The translations under genes and the position numbers were made by a program. This document shows positions 10,596-22,946 of a stretch of DNA of 64,000 bases, piece after piece (the stretch's first letter is position 1; each line of letters begins with the position of its first letter). Where the stretch lies: NCBI RefSeq assembly GCF_030272615.1, contig NC_081409.1, positions 241,450,332 through 241,514,331 of the forward strand, in the 5' to 3' direction. The notes beneath the pieces are model-generated. The model was not told the origin of the DNA and ran no database searches. It saw only the letters and a list, made by a program, of their open reading frames with translations. The stretch comes from Cryptomeria japonica. Its lineage: Eukaryota > Streptophyta > Pinopsida > Cupressales > Cupressaceae.

Positions 10596-10939
10596 GTGCT
10601 TAGAGCAGCCATTGCTTCAGTTCAGTCTCAAATTCTACTTTCAAACCCCAGCGTTGGACTCCTGGTAGGCCTTGAACGACTTATTTCTGTCAAGAATCCT
10701 GTTTTTTAATTACTTGTTACTTGCTGCAATTAATAATCAGAAGTCTGGAAACTATTATCAGTTTTATATTTAGTGTATTGCATTTATTATTTTTTATATA
10801 TTGTCAAAAATCCAAAAAACTACAAAAAAATTGAAAATACAATAAACTTCCAAAAACATTTTTCGCGAGTCAAAGAATTTGAATTTGTAAACAATCAGCA
10901 GTTTTAATAAGAATTATAGCCAGGGGTATTTCAATTTCA
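10596..10939 (+). repeat. 3' LTR of element A, second part
   Basis: This part continues the LTR cut at 4899. It shares the CCTGGTAGGCC phrase, the TGTATTGCATT phrase and the A-rich block ending CAAAGAATTT with the end of the solo LTR at 24045-24290. The right end is judged from the start of element C coding sequence at about 10940 and is uncertain by tens of bases. Confidence 0.65.
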
Positions 10940-10949
10940 GCTAAGAGGA

Positions 10950-11730
10950 TGGAGAGAGCTTCCATAAGGGAGAGTAAAGTGCGTGGCATAGTGCTTTGTG
11001 ACTCCACGTCCAAGGGTAGGAGATCTTATTCAATTGAGATATAGACAATTTTGAATAGGCTTGGTGCAATTTTTAGTGACTTACCACATATTTTGCCTCT
11101 TTATAGTGGATTTGAGCACATCATAGAGGTTGAGCCAGGTTGTAAGCTTGTCATGGTTACTTTGTATTGTCACCCGAGATATTTCAAGGAGGAAATTGAG
11201 AAAGCTATTAATGAGTTGTTGGAGATGGGATTCATATGCCTTGGTTTTAGTCCCTTTGCCTCATCGGAAGTGTTAGTGAAAATGAAAGATAGCAGTATGT
11301 GAATGTGTATAGACTACTGTGCACTGAATAAGAAGACCATTAAGAATAGTTACCTCATATTGAGGATTGATAAACTACATCAAGCAATGTATATTTCAAA
11401 AATTGAGTTGAAGTTTGGGTATCAACAAATCAAGTTAAGGGATGAGGATGTTCACAAGACAACTTTTAGATGCCACTTTGAACACTTCGAATTGTTGGTT
11501 ATGCCTTTTGGGTTAGCCAATGCATGAGCTACATTCTAGTCTTGTATGAATCATATCTTTAGAGTGTAGCTGAGAAGTTTTTCTTTGTTTTCTTTGATGA
11601 CATTTTGGTGTATAGCAAGACTTGGGAAGAGCACATGCAACACTTGGATACAATATTGGGAATCCTTGAGCATCAAACTTTATTTGTGAAAGAATCCAAG
11701 TGTGATTTTGGGATGACTGATATACTATAC
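10950..11730 (+). pseudogene. Element C reverse transcriptase remnant
   Basis: Fragments match gypsy RT in order: FEHIIEVEPGCK, YCHPRYFKEEIEKAI, SPFASSEVLVK, a stop at 11300, [22 protein letters not shown], a stop at 11525, and the catalytic FFDDILVYSK at about 11590. A short deletion is visible in the [10 protein letters not shown] region (11365-11385). The copy cannot encode an enzyme. Confidence 0.75.
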
Positions 11731-12480
11731 TTGGGACACTTTATCAGTGCATAGGGAGTACAGGTGGATCAAGAGAAAATTCAAGCAATCAAATACTAGC
11801 CACAACCCACTTCTTTGACACAGTTGACAGATTTCTTTGGGCTGTGCAGTTATCATAGGAGGTTCATGAAGGGATTTTCATGACTTGGTGCTTCGTTGAT
11901 AGCATTGACGAAGAAAGGTGCATTTAGATGGTTTGAAACAGCTCACACATTTGAGAAACCCAAGGAAGTGATCAGTTAGATGGTTTGAAACAGCTCACAC
12001 ATTTGAGAAACCCAAGGAAGTGATGAGTTAGATGGTTTGAAACAGCTCACACATTTGAGAAACCCAAGGAAGTGATGAGTTTGTGCCTATTATTCATTCT
12101 CCTACAATTCTCCATTTCGTTTGTTCTTGAGTGTGATGCATCAAGATAGGTTATTCGGGTTGTTTTAATGCAAAAGGGGCATCCCATTGCTTTTGAGAGT
12201 CAAGAGTTAAAAAATATAGAATGCAAGTTTCCATCTAATGCAAAGAGATGTTGGCTATTATGCACACATTGGCGAAATTCCAATAGTATTTAGTTTGTGG
12301 CAGGTTTGTGTTCAAGACAGATTACAATAGTTTCAGGTTTTTTGTCAACAAGGACTTAAACTAGAGGCAATAACAATGGGTGAGTAAGCTTCAAGTGTTT
12401 ATGTCTTTGATACAGTGAATCTGAAAGGCAAGAATACTGTGGTAGCTGATGTTTTATTTAGGAAGCCTTATCTATGTTGT
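11731..12480 (+). pseudogene. Element C RNase H remnant
   Basis: The connection region (LTQLTDFFGLCSYHRRFMKGF) runs into a tandem triplication at 11926-12081. The RNase H motif LECDASR lies near 12127 and the closing ADVLFRKP (for ADALSRKP) near 12440. Several TAG stops and frame changes interrupt it. Confidence 0.7.
11926..12081 (+). repeat. Three tandem copies of a 52-bp coding segment
   Basis: Units start at 11926, 11978 and 12030 and are nearly identical (one has GATCAG for GATGAG). Elements A and D have this segment once. The 104 extra bases are not a multiple of three, so the triplication destroys the frame. Confidence 0.95.
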
Positions 12481-13445
12481 ATATTTCAGATTATTGCTGA
12501 TTGGAAGACATTGATAACGACTTAGTATGCAAATGATAACTTCATAAATGAGATCCTTGAGGGCAGATTATAGGATGACAAGTATAAGGTAGTGGATGAT
12601 CTCATCCTCTACAAGGACAAGATCTATTTAGTACTTGAATCAAAATTTAAGAGTAAGGTCTTGAGGGCTGCCCATGATATACCCTTGATTGGTCATCAAG
12701 GGTATTACAAGGCATGTGTGCATGTTAGGGACAAATGCTCTTAGAGGAGACTCAAGGGAGAAGCTCTCCAATACATTGGGGAGTGCATCACATGTCAATA
12801 GAACAAGGTGGAGCATATTTTTCCAGCTGGTTTATGGAAGCCCTTGCCCATAACAAGACATAAATGGGAGAGTATTAGTGTGGACTTCATTATATGACTT
12901 CCAAAGGTTCGGGGAAAGAGTTGTATATATCTTGTGGTGAATAAACTCACCAAATGTGCTCACTTTTTTCGCCATTCCCTCTCAGTGTAAGGCCCTGTAG
13001 GTTGTTGATTTGTTCTATAGGGAGTTTTTTAGGCTACATGGAGTGCCCAAGACATTGTGAGTGATAGGGACAATTGATTCCTTAATTTGTTTTGGTGGGA
13101 GCTCTTGCATTTGACAAGTATTGAGTTGACTCCTAGTACTAGCTATCATCCATATATGAATGGGAAAACAAAAATTCTTAGTAAGTGGGTCGAAGGATAC
13201 TTGAGAAACTATGTAGCAGGGCAGCATACGTCTTGGGTTAAGTGGATTTACATGGGTGAGTATTGCGACAACACTACTCATTATATGTCACCTGTTAGAA
13301 AATTGCATGATTATGGTGCCCTTTCCTTTATGGATGTGGTTGTTGTCGATAGTAGAGTACTTGGGGCCCCAAGACTTTGTTGCATAAAGCCAATACATAT
13401 TGATTGCCTTGAAAGAAAAGCTTCAATATGCTCAAAGCCTACATA
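12481..13445 (+). pseudogene. Element C integrase remnant
   Basis: Visible pieces are the HHCC region (GHQGYYKA near 12692, ECITCQ near 12783), the first catalytic block VDFI (near 12880), VSDRDN (near 13060, damaged), and the E-bearing block MNGKTKILSKWVEGYLRNYVAG (near 13156-13220, with the motif itself altered). HYMSPV and YGALSFMDV follow. Stops and frameshifts occur throughout. Confidence 0.7.
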
Positions 13446-13759
13446 AATTGTATGCAAACCAGCACCGTATGGAGAGGAGTTTTGAGGTACGTGATAGGGT
13501 TTTCTTGATGCTATAGTCATATCAATGTTTATCTATCAAGAAGTGTGTAGTTGAGAAGATTAAGTCCTATTTTTATGGGCCACACATGATCACACATTGG
13601 ATTGGTGAGGTGGCGTATGAGTTGGAGCTATCGGAGCATAGGAGGATACACGTGTTCCATGTATCATGCCTCAAAAGGGCATTGGGACAACATGTTAGTT
13701 CTTCTATTGAGTTGCCCCTCCTTTAGATGATGAAGGTAAATTGTATTGGTACTTGAGAC

Positions 13760-16700
13760 CATAGTTGAACTACTCGCCATTAGCAAAAACTCACCAAGGC
13801 CTGAAAAAAAACTCAGGAAAAACTCGGCCAGTACTCAACAACTTAAAAAATAGCTTAAATTTAATTAGAAATGCATTCTTTTTTTGCAAAATTCAATGAG
13901 AAGTTGCATCCAATGAGTCAATAAATGAGAACACAAAAGAAACAAGTTGAATCTAGATATATTTAAATGCAAAGTGGGTACAAAATCGCATCCTCATGAG
14001 GAATGCTGATGGCTGGAAGCAAAACAGTAAATAGTTTTTGTAAAACTAAAAGTAAATACATCATGACAATTACATCTTCCTCTTCCCAGCTCTAGTAAAA
14101 ACTAGAGGAGAGGTAGAAGTAGAGGGTCTAGTCCTAGAAGTCTGATGTGGGTGTGACTGTGCCTCCTCGCTCAGTATGTCTGGATTAGGCTGTGGCTCGT
14201 CCTCCATCCAGGATGAAGCTATGTCTCTACCTGCTCCTGGCACTGGCAACGACTTCTCATCCTCCTCATCCTCCTCAATGTCATCCAATGTGAAACCAAA
14301 TCCACCCCCCTCCTCCTCCATAGCCTGCCTCTCCAAATCAGTGATGCCATCCTTTGAAACAATGGAGGCTGCTCTTGTGATGTCCAATCACTGTAAGGAT
14401 CTATATCATCCAAGTCAATTGAACCAATTGGTGCTTCCTCTACCTTCTTTATGCACAACCGAAGATTATATTGCACAAAGACAAGGTCATTGAGGCGTTT
14501 GTACGCTAACTTGCTCCTCTTCTTCATGTGGATGGCTTCAAACAAGCTCCAATTGCACTCACAACTGGATGAACTACAAGGCTGACATAAGATTCTAAGG
14601 GCAAATTTTTTGAGATTTGGGGTATTTCCACCCCAACTTTGCCACCAAGCATCTGCAAAATAAAAAAATATTGAAAAGTTAGAAAGCAAAGAGAAAAGCG
14701 AAAACATAATTTATCAATTTATCAATCACCTTAGACCCCATAATTCAAATGGCAAATGTTATACGTGGGGATTGAGTGGTTCTTCCTCTCCTGGCCAGCT
14801 CTGAAGAGAATAGCTTACCCCTTGCTTCCTCATAATTTTGGAGTTCGGCCACAACGAGGTCTCTCACCTCAACCTCGGGTATCATCCTTTGAATGCATGT
14901 ACTGAGGCTCTCCATGACCTCTCCATTAGGATCTAAGTAAGAACCCTCGAACTTAAAACGAGGATTGAGGAAGTACCTTGCTGCATGAATGGGTTGGTGG
15001 AGCTGATTGTTCCACCTCTTATCAATAATTTCCCAAATGGGATCAAATTTGAGTCTATATCCCCCTTGTAATTTTTGATAGATTCCTTGGCCTCATAAAT
15101 ATACCGCATTGGGGTTTTATCCCCATCTACCAAGCAGAGAACTCTAACCAAGGGCTCTGACACCTACAATTGAAAAATACAAATTACAAAAAGGTTAATT
15201 AATGAAGTTACAAATTAATAATGACAGACTTGAATCAAGAATAATTAAAAATTCAAGTTTTGAAGTTACCTTCACAATCTTTGTAGCCATTTTGTGCAAA
15301 ATGGTTGTCGAAAACTATGCATGCGACACCCTCTCCTTCAACCTTCTTTAAATAAGGTGAGTCTAGCCATGCTTGACTCAAAAACATTTGTTTCAAAGAA
15401 GTCAATGCAGCAAGAATGCTTTGCAACGTCAAGAAAATCGTTGCAAACCTTGTGACACCGACTCTCACCAAATCTCTTCCTTGGGTGTGCTCTCTCATCA
15501 AATGTAGAACCCAAGGGTGATTGTAAATATATTTCGTAATCCTCCTTGCATCTTCAATCAAGTTTTCCTATGTCCTCCAAAAGAAGGTCAAGGACATGTG
15601 CTGCACAAGGAGTCCAAAAAATAGGGGGGTGCCTATCTCGGAGGATTCTACCTGCAAAAGAAGAAGTTATTCTTAAGAAAGATACAACCAAGAAAAACAA
15701 AGCCACAAGAAATGAAAATATTGCTAAAGGTGATAATTCAAAAGGATTCTACCTGCTGTTACATATGCTGGTGCATTATTTGTGATGATTTGCACCACAT
15801 TCTCTACTCCCACCTCCATGACAATGTGCTCCAACATTCCAGCCAATGTTTTTGCATTTTTCACCTTACTGGAGGCATCAAACGATTTCAAGAACACCAC
15901 ATTGTCCTCCAAAAAATTAATAATGGTGCGGTTTTTGCCATCTGTCCATCGATTAGAAAGAATGGTGCAGCCATGTTTTCTCCATTCATTTCTTTGGTCC
16001 TCCACCACTTCTTTTGCCCTATCAATTGCATTTGTGAGCAACCTATAAGAACAAAGTGAAATTAGGTCTTAGTACACAATTTTGATTTAATAAACAAGAA
16101 AAACAATTAAAAATGAAATCAAGTGGACAATTTACTAACCTCCCACTCAAATCCCTGCGTGAAGGGGTCTTGTACCTCTTTCCTGAAACAGTCATTGCGG
16201 TCACCAAATTCAGCCAATAAGGACTGTCTGCCACATTGAATGGGATGTTGTTGAAGTACAAAAAATCAGCACATGCAATGTCTGTTTTCTCATGTGCGTC
16301 CCTATTCCATCCAGTGGCCTTTAATGATGGTTGTGCTCCGGGTGTGTTCTTGGGCCAAAATAACTACCTATAGACCGTGTCCCTTATGGTGATGCAGCAG
16401 TGCCAGGTACTCTACTAGAGGGAGCATAAGTGGTGGCCGAGGTGGTGCTGGGTTTGTGGATAGGTGGGCCATGATGAGAGCCCACTATGCCTTGAAGTGC
16501 TTCTTCTGCTTCAATTTTAATTGAAGCACCTTGAGATTCCGCTATGGCTGCTCTCATGGCTAGTTTTGCCCTCTCCCTTTGTGATTTCTTCTCTTCCCCA
16601 GCTGAAAGTAAGGCATTAATGTCTCTTTTTATTTCATCGGTGGCTCCACGACATACTCTAGCATCATGCTTCTCGATGCTTGTAGGGTCATATTTGAGGC

Positions 16701-17530
16701 GGTTTATGCCTCCATGAATTATTTTTTCACATTTAATGCAAATCACCGTCCCAGGGTCCGGTTCTTCATAGGCATACCTCCAACCCTATCTCTAGCACCT
16801 TTAGGACGGCTGCCTACATATCTAGATGGGCATGGTTCTAGTGGCCAATTATACCCTGAATTTACCATACTCAATTAATGGTAAACTGTTAACCTTCACA
16901 TACAAAGTGAAAGACAATTAATATTTTAGTTTAACAATTTAGCAAACTAACTAAATTAGTTTAAATAATTTTAGACATCATTCAATGTTGAAAAAAAAAC
17001 AAAAAACCTTTAGGGTTTGATTTTTTTTGAAAAACTAGAGATTTTTCAAAAAAATAGTGAAAAATTCAACAAAACTTGTCAAAAATAATGTTAAATTTTG
17101 TTCCAATGACTCAAAAAACATTTTTGACTACTTAGGAATGATTTTCTATTCATCTAGATGCAACACAAAATAAATAAAATGTTTTTAAAAAGCATAGAAA
17201 AAAAATCAGAAAACCTACCTGGGAATCTAATTTTTCTTCAAAAACAGCTGAAATCCGCTTGGAATTGGCAATAATCAGTGGAAATCAGTTTGCAAGAGTG
17301 TTGGAGTGTGTTTTCCCCCTTCTCAGCAAAAAACCTAACATAAAATGATGAAATAAAACCACTTTTGGCCGTTTTCGGCTTATGAACACAGGCGGCCGAG
17401 TTTTTTTGACAGACTGGCCGAGTTTTTGCTAAAAAATCAGTGATTTTTGCTTGCGAGTAAAAGTCGTATTTACTTGCCAAGCAAAAAAACTCAATGAGTT
17501 TTAACTACTCGCCGAGTAGTGCAATCTATG
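13760..17530 (-). mobile_element. hAT-1: complete hAT DNA transposon with 8-bp TSD
   Basis: The left end CATAGTTGAACTACTCG and the right end, read on the other strand as CATAGATTGCACTACTCG, form imperfect terminal inverted repeats. The element is flanked by identical 8-bp duplications CTTGAGAC (13752-13759 and 17531-17538). ACTCG/CGAGT and CTCGGCC motifs are repeated just inside both ends, as expected for transposase-binding subterminal repeats. The transposase gene lies on the minus strand. The size is 3771 bp. Confidence 0.93.
14070..16880 (-). pseudogene. hAT-1 transposase (BED finger, DUF659-type core, hAT C-terminal domain), broken
   Basis: Read from right to left, a BED-like zinc finger (CIKCEKIIHGGINRLKY, about 16690-16742) lacks the usual histidine after KY. 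A Ser/Thr-rich linker follows. The core shows FNVADSPYW (about 16230), SGRLV, NRWTDGKNRTIINF (about 15905-15950) and VVQIITNNAPAYV (about 15760-15795). Next come HPWVLHLMREHTQG and GVTRFAT (15430-15530). The C-terminal dimerisation block RILCQPCSSSSCECNWSLFE is at about 14540-14600, followed by an acidic tail. Splice-like joins suggest introns (for example near 15655-15755), but frame breaks near 15560 and 14370 and the Asn in TNNA argue that this copy is inactive. The start codon was not identified. Confidence 0.8.
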
Positions 17531-17703
17531 CTTGAGACCATCTTGGATGTGAGGGAAAAGCGGTTAAGGAACATGCCAATCACAAAAACTTTGGTACAAT
17601 GGAAGGATCCTCCTACTAAGGGTGCAACTTGAGAGGGTGTAGAGATTCTTGAGCATCTTAGCTTGCAATTGCTTGCGAGCAATCAATTTTGGGAAGGGTG
17701 GAT

Positions 17704-17854
17704 TGTAATGTCGCCTTTTTCAAAATGAGTCACATTAGCGGATTTGCAACTTATCTTTTTTCCCATAGGTTGAAGGGGTGATTTTTAGGGGAATAATAAA
17801 ATAATAATTTATTCAGTGTTTGTAAAAGTGTCTAAATTATATTTTTGAAGAAAA
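17704..17854 (+). repeat. 3' LTR of element C, first part
   Basis: It opens TGTAATGTCGCC after the degenerate polypurine tract and keeps the general layout of the element A LTR. It is interrupted after 17871 by the LINE-like insert. Further pieces lie at 19538-19718 and from 24852 to about 25070. Confidence 0.65.
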
Positions 17855-17871
17855 AAGACAATATTATTGTT

Positions 17872-19520
17872 TTTGATTATGAGAAAAACAAGTTTTGAGG
17901 GGACCCGAAACCCCTTACAACAGGTTTTGGAGAGACCCGAAACCCTCAGTTTTTATCAGGATCTAGAAACCTCAGTACATCGCTGCAATAGAGAATAAAC
18001 CATGAAAACCAGCAGCCCAAACACAATTGAGCTGACAAAAGCCAGCCAAACACCCACACTGCCACAGGCAGAAAGAACCAACCAGACACTTAAGATATAA
18101 TCAATACAAATCATGCCGGCCACACCAACTAGGCTATAGCCTCAAACTGAAGAGCAAATGACGAGGGTTAGTAGGCACCCTCAGCCAAACAACAGGGAAG
18201 TTCCTGGCTCCCTTGACTTGAGACAAAGACTTCAGATAGCAAAAAGCATGATTAGCCCATAACTAAAAACAACCACAATCTGAACTGGGCCCTTGAAAAC
18301 TATTAGCTACCAACCAGACAAGATAAGACAAGGTGAATAAAACAAGCTGGCTAGAAACAAAGGGATTTTGAAAGGCATCTCTAACCTTAAAACTGGGTTT
18401 TGAAATGGCTCTCAGAACCACATCAAAGGGGTTTGAAGTGGTACCCTCAACCACCTTGAGCTGAAATAGAGGCCTAATCAAGATAGCATTCATACAAGCA
18501 AGCACCACTGCACTCTCCACCTCTATACGAGAAGACAAAAAAGAGCTTGAAAGCAAAGATCCAGCAACCAAAAAATCACCTGCCTCAAGAGAAAGATCCT
18601 CTAAAACAGAAGAGGAAGCACTTGGATCTGAGAAAACGTTGTCCCCCAGCATCACCACCTCAACAAGGAGCAAAGGGGAGAAGAGAACAATGAACCCACA
18701 CTTAGATCCAAGCCAAACAGGAGCTAGAAGCTCCAAGGCCTCCCTCCAACTTCTGCCAACAAGAATCACAACCACCGTCTCCACCTCAATAGGAAACTGC
18801 ATATTTCCAATACCCATCATCTCAACCTTAATATGAGATGGGACCACCTGAAAAGGAAATGTTGAAAATATACCAGATGGTTGAGAAAAGAGTGATAGAA
18901 ATAGGAGCAAGAGGGCAGACAAGGAAGAAACAGAAGCAGGGCATAAGGCCCCCTGCAACCCCACAGCCTAAAACCAAGGAGGAAGAGCCCCCCAAGCACG
19001 AACCAAAAGGAGAACAAAAACATTGGAATCCAAGGCAAAACCACCTGGATCCCAAATATCCCTGTTGCAGCCAAGCACGACCCCTTTCCCAACACCCCCT
19101 TCCTCAGCCATGAGCATCTCCACAAGAGCAGAAACACCTCCCCGTGGGAGAGAGGAAAGAGGGCAGGAGTGGCCAAATAGAAAAACTGCCGCCCAAGGAG
19201 AGCGACCACAAACCTCCAAACCCACTGAGCAGAGCAGTGGAAAAGCAAGGAAGAAACCCAGGAACCACAGAAAGCACGACACAAAAGCAAGCAAGCTGAG
19301 GCGCATCCCGAAGCACCAAGGTCTCTCCCCCCCCACCATCTGCAGTCGATAAATCCAGACACCACCATTGACTAGGAAGCAAGCTCCGCAAGAGCCAAGG
19401 CACGGGGAAGAACAGGGCGAAAGAAAAAAGTGACGCCATCGCCATCTTCATCCCTTCCATCATCTCCATCTGTAGAAGAAACCCTCGAACTCCCGCTCCC
19501 TCTCATCTCAAATCAGACAT
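17872..19520 (-). mobile_element. LINE-like (non-LTR) insertion with 17-bp target duplication
   Basis: The segment is flanked by a perfect 17-bp direct repeat, AAGACAATATTATTGTT (17855-17871 and 19521-19537). That is longer than LTR or hAT elements make and typical of target-primed reverse transcription. On the minus strand the insert ends CATAATCAAAAA, a short A-rich tail, preceded by GTTTCGGGTC repeated twice. It is GC-richer than its surroundings. No reverse transcriptase or endonuclease motif is visible, so it is either a non-autonomous LINE relative or carries only a 5' and a 3' part of one. Confidence 0.75.
18263..19469 (-). pseudogene. Overlapping unrecognised frames inside the LINE-like insert
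   Basis: Three overlapping minus-strand frames (19469-19104, 19368-18817, 18964-18263) cover most of the insert. I recognise no domain. The first frame starts MEMMEGMKMAMASLF close to the inferred 5' end, and the last (233 residues) is Leu/Val/Ser-rich. They could be the decayed ORF1 of a LINE, or simply open by composition. The frames overlap rather than join, so no single protein is proposed. Confidence 0.35.
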
Positions 19521-20099
19521 AAGACAATATTATTGTTGCTTTGGGCCAAAAAGAAAATAAAAGCTATAAAGTTAAAAATGATAAGTATTCAAAAGAAAAT
19601 AAAAAAGTAATTTTTAAATACTTATTAGGGCTGGCTGGAAAAAGTATAAAAAGGAAAATATTGAAAGAAATAATTCATTATATGATTAGCAATTTTCTAT
19701 AACCCTTTGCAGAGCTTAGGTTCAACCATAGAAATAGGACTCAGACTCGGACTCGACATGGACCCAACAAGGGTGATTTGACTCGGGACTTGACAAAGTG
19801 AAAAACCCAAGAAATTGAGAGATTTTTAAGAATTGAAAACTTGTTTCATGCACCCTTTATTAAATAAACCTTGAAGATACAATAACATCATCAAATATAA
19901 GCTGATTTGATCACATACACAAGTATAAATCGTTCGCATTAGTATAAATGCAAATTGTAGTTGAAGGAAATAACAAACTTAGATATATAAATATTGTCAA
20001 ATGTATACAAAACTCCTGGAATATGAAATCCATGACATCAAATGTTCCACACAAATATCAAAACAACTACAAGTCTATGGCTCAGAGGAGCTTGCATCC

Positions 20100-22760
20100 T
20101 TCCTACAAAGGCGTCTAAGGTAGGCCTTGGATGATTCAACAACCATAGTCTCTTCCCGTGACTCCATTCCACCCTCACTAACATTAGTTGTGTCTGTGTT
20201 TGCTTGTGCTCTAACCTCCTCCTTTGCCATGGCTATAGCCTCAACCTCTCTATCTGCCTGGTTAATCCAATCACTGTCCTCGTCACTAATGACAGGATCT
20301 ATAGCCTTAGTGATCTACTCAGATTCTGAATTGACCTCCTCGAGCGTGATCTGGGTGGAGTCATGGTCCAAAATCATTCTCTGTCTAAGACAAAGGTTGT
20401 AATGAACAAAGATTAGATCATTCGACCTCTCCATAGACAGTCTATTGAGTTCTTGGAGTATGTGCTCAAACATACTCCAATTGTGCTCACAACCGGAAGC
20501 ACTGCATGGTTGGCTCAAAATACGAATGGCTGTCTGTTGAAGATTTGGTGTTTTAGGACCAAACATTTGCCACCATCTATCTGAGATGAGAAAAAGAAAA
20601 AGAGATTAGTCTTATTTAGTAATAAATTGAATAAATTTATAATTAAAATTATGATCTTAGAATATATTTTTACTTGGCTGCATTTTTGTCCGATTGTCTT
20701 TGCAAATTTGACGAGAGAAGACCCCCCCTTCTGCATTAGAAAACTCCTCTATCTCGTGGATTATAGTGCTACTATGATCAGGTGACTTTCGCTCTATCAT
20801 TGAGTAGAGCCCATTAAGAACCTCCCCATCTGCCTTGAAATTAGGGCGGAAATGGAATGCCGGATTGACAAAATAAGCAGTTGCATGGAGGGGTTGTGAA
20901 GCTAGACTTGCCATCTCCTATTAGTGATATCGTAAATGGGACAATACTTACTCTCATCTCCTCCATAGACAGATTTGATGGCCTTCTTGGCCCTATCCAT
21001 GCCCTTGTATATATAGCCCAATGCAGGCTTCTCTCCATCAACTACTTGTAGGAGAACTACCAAGGGCTCGATAAACTGCAAATATTGTGAAACATTATGA
21101 AAATAAGCAAATAAAAGAAAAATATGAATACTAATTAAAACATAATGTAGAATTTATAGAAATTTTAGATTCACAATCTCTGCACAAGGGGCCCAAAAGC
21201 CTGGCTCATAAAAAATGCAATCTGCCACATCAATCCTTGTAGCGGTTGTAGCATAGGATGAGGAAGTCCACTCCTCACCAACAAACATATGCCTCAAAGT
21301 TGCCTTACATTGAATCAATGATTGTAATGTGATGAAATGGGTGGCGAATCTAGTGATTCCAGGATGAGCCAACTCCTTCTGCCCTGTGTATTGCCTCATT
21401 AGGCAAATGACCCATGAATGATTGTATACAAATTTGCAAATATTTTTTGCCTTCTCTACACATGTTCTGATCCTTGGAAGCTTGCCAATATCCTCCAACA
21501 TGAGGTCAAGGCAATGGGTAACACATGGAGACCAAAATATAGATGGGTGTCTCTCCATCAAAAGTTTACTTGCAACAACATACTTTGCTGCATTATTGGT
21601 CACCACTTGTACTACATTCTCCTCACCCACCTCATTTATGACCTCCTCTATAGCCTCACATAGGAATGTGGAATTTTTTGAATGTGCAGAAGCTCGATGT
21701 ACTTTAGGAACATGGTGCCACCTGAAATTTGAAAATAAAGCAAAATCAATGATCATTCAATAAAACATAAATTAAAAATACTAATCATTAAATCAAATTC
21801 AAATTATTCAATGCATTGAGGGAAGTAGAATGATCAATCACTTGCAGAAGAAACGATAAATTCAGGAGTGTCCTGTTTTTCCTATCGGTCCAACCATTTG
21901 TCATGATGGTGTGACCCTTCTTGCTCCATTTTTCATGTTGGTCCTTTAATGTGGCTTTTACATCGGCCACTGTTTCTGACAAAATTGGGCCACTTAAATC
22001 AGATTCAAAAAGGGTTTTGAACCCCGCCCCACAATTAGTGATGGCATCAACCATGCTCTGCCAATAAGGAGACCTATCACAAATAAATTAAATAAGATCA
22101 AGTATGTCCAATAAAAATTTATTAGAGAAAGCAAACTTAAAATTTTAAAATAATCAAATAAAAAAGAATGGAATTATGCAATGGTACAAAAATGTCCCAA
22201 TTGCATGTCTAGCTGCATCATGTACCTCCTTGTTCCAACCCATGCTCTCGAGCGACGGTTGGGAACCAGGAGTAGTGCATGGCTCAAAATATGAATCCAT
22301 CCTAGACTTACCAACACTAGGATCAATGCTAATACTCCCACTACCACTGGTAGAAGCATTAGCACTAGCACAAGGATGATATGGAGGCATGGAAGAAGCC
22401 TCTCCAACACAATCAATGCTAGCCAACTCCTCCCTTTGACCCTTCTTCATTTCTTTTTGTGCTTCGAATATTTCTAGTTGCACTTGGCACTCATGAATAG
22501 CCTTAGGAAGTGCTAGTGTGTGAGGGTCAGCATCATGGCTGTCTATGCTGACAATGTGGTATTTCAATCTGTTTATGCCTTAATCAAAAATTGTTTTGCA
22601 ATATTTAAATTTTGCCTCTCCTTTTTTTGCCCAGGAAAACTTTCAGTAGGTTTCAAAGCTAGATCCCCTCTACTTGGGATTGTTCTAGGAGTAGGATTAT
22701 CACTAGGCATTGTGAAAATTATGATTTTCAAAAGCTCAAGATTGCTGCAATAAGACAATT
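20100..22760 (-). pseudogene. hAT-2 transposase, multi-exon or decayed
   Basis: Minus-strand order: a degenerate zinc finger near 22600 (GINRLKYHIVSIDSHD frame around 22540-22600), a Ser-rich linker, GWNKEVHDAARHAIGTFLY (22190-22250), and DLSGPILSETV. Then come KGHTIMTNGWTDRKNRTLL (21870-21925), GEENVVQVVTNNAAKYV (21580-21640), HPSIFWSPCVTHCLDLMLED (21490-21560) and GITRFATHFITLQ. The C-terminal dimerisation block RILSQPCSASGCEHNWSMFE (20470-20530) follows. The gaps between blocks look like introns. The 200-residue frame 21756-21154 is uninterrupted. As in hAT-1, the TDN motif reads TNN. Confidence 0.8.
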
Positions 22761-22946
22761 ACAAAAATTGAACATTTGTGCATTGTCATTTATAAATCAA
22801 TACAAAAAAAAATTGTACGTTTTCTTTCAAAAATAATGTAGGGAGGGTTTGAAAAAAAAATGTAGGGTTTATTTAAAAAAAAAAGGTAGGATTTGGTCTT
22901 TCTTTGAAAGGAAATGAATAGAAATGTTCAAAAAATGTTGAATTTT

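Larger units (their letters stand above)
1..10939 (+). mobile_element. Element A: Ty3/gypsy chromovirus, 5' truncated by window edge, interrupted by element B
   Basis: The order gag, protease, reverse transcriptase, RNase H, integrase and a chromodomain-like tail is the Ty3/gypsy order, and the tail places it among chromoviruses. A polypurine tract at 3889-3903 is followed by an LTR that opens TGTAATGTCC at 3904. That LTR is broken at 4899 by element B and resumes at 10596. Its end is put near 10939 because coding sequence of element C begins just after; this end is approximate, since the partner 5' LTR lies outside the window. The coding part carries several in-frame stops and at least one frameshift near 1694, so this copy is dead. 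Many stops are TAG where relatives have CAG. Confidence 0.85.
13446..17703 (+). pseudogene. Element C integrase tail and chromodomain, split by hAT-1
   Basis: The integrase C-terminus (HVFHVSCLKRALGQ-like, 13645-13690) runs to VLETI at about 13759. It is then interrupted by hAT-1 and resumes at 17531 with TILDVREKRLRN and the chromodomain-like RWKDPP..AT*EG. Reading across the TSD restores the order seen in element A. A degenerate polypurine tract (GGGAAGGGTGGAT) ends at 17703. Confidence 0.7.
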
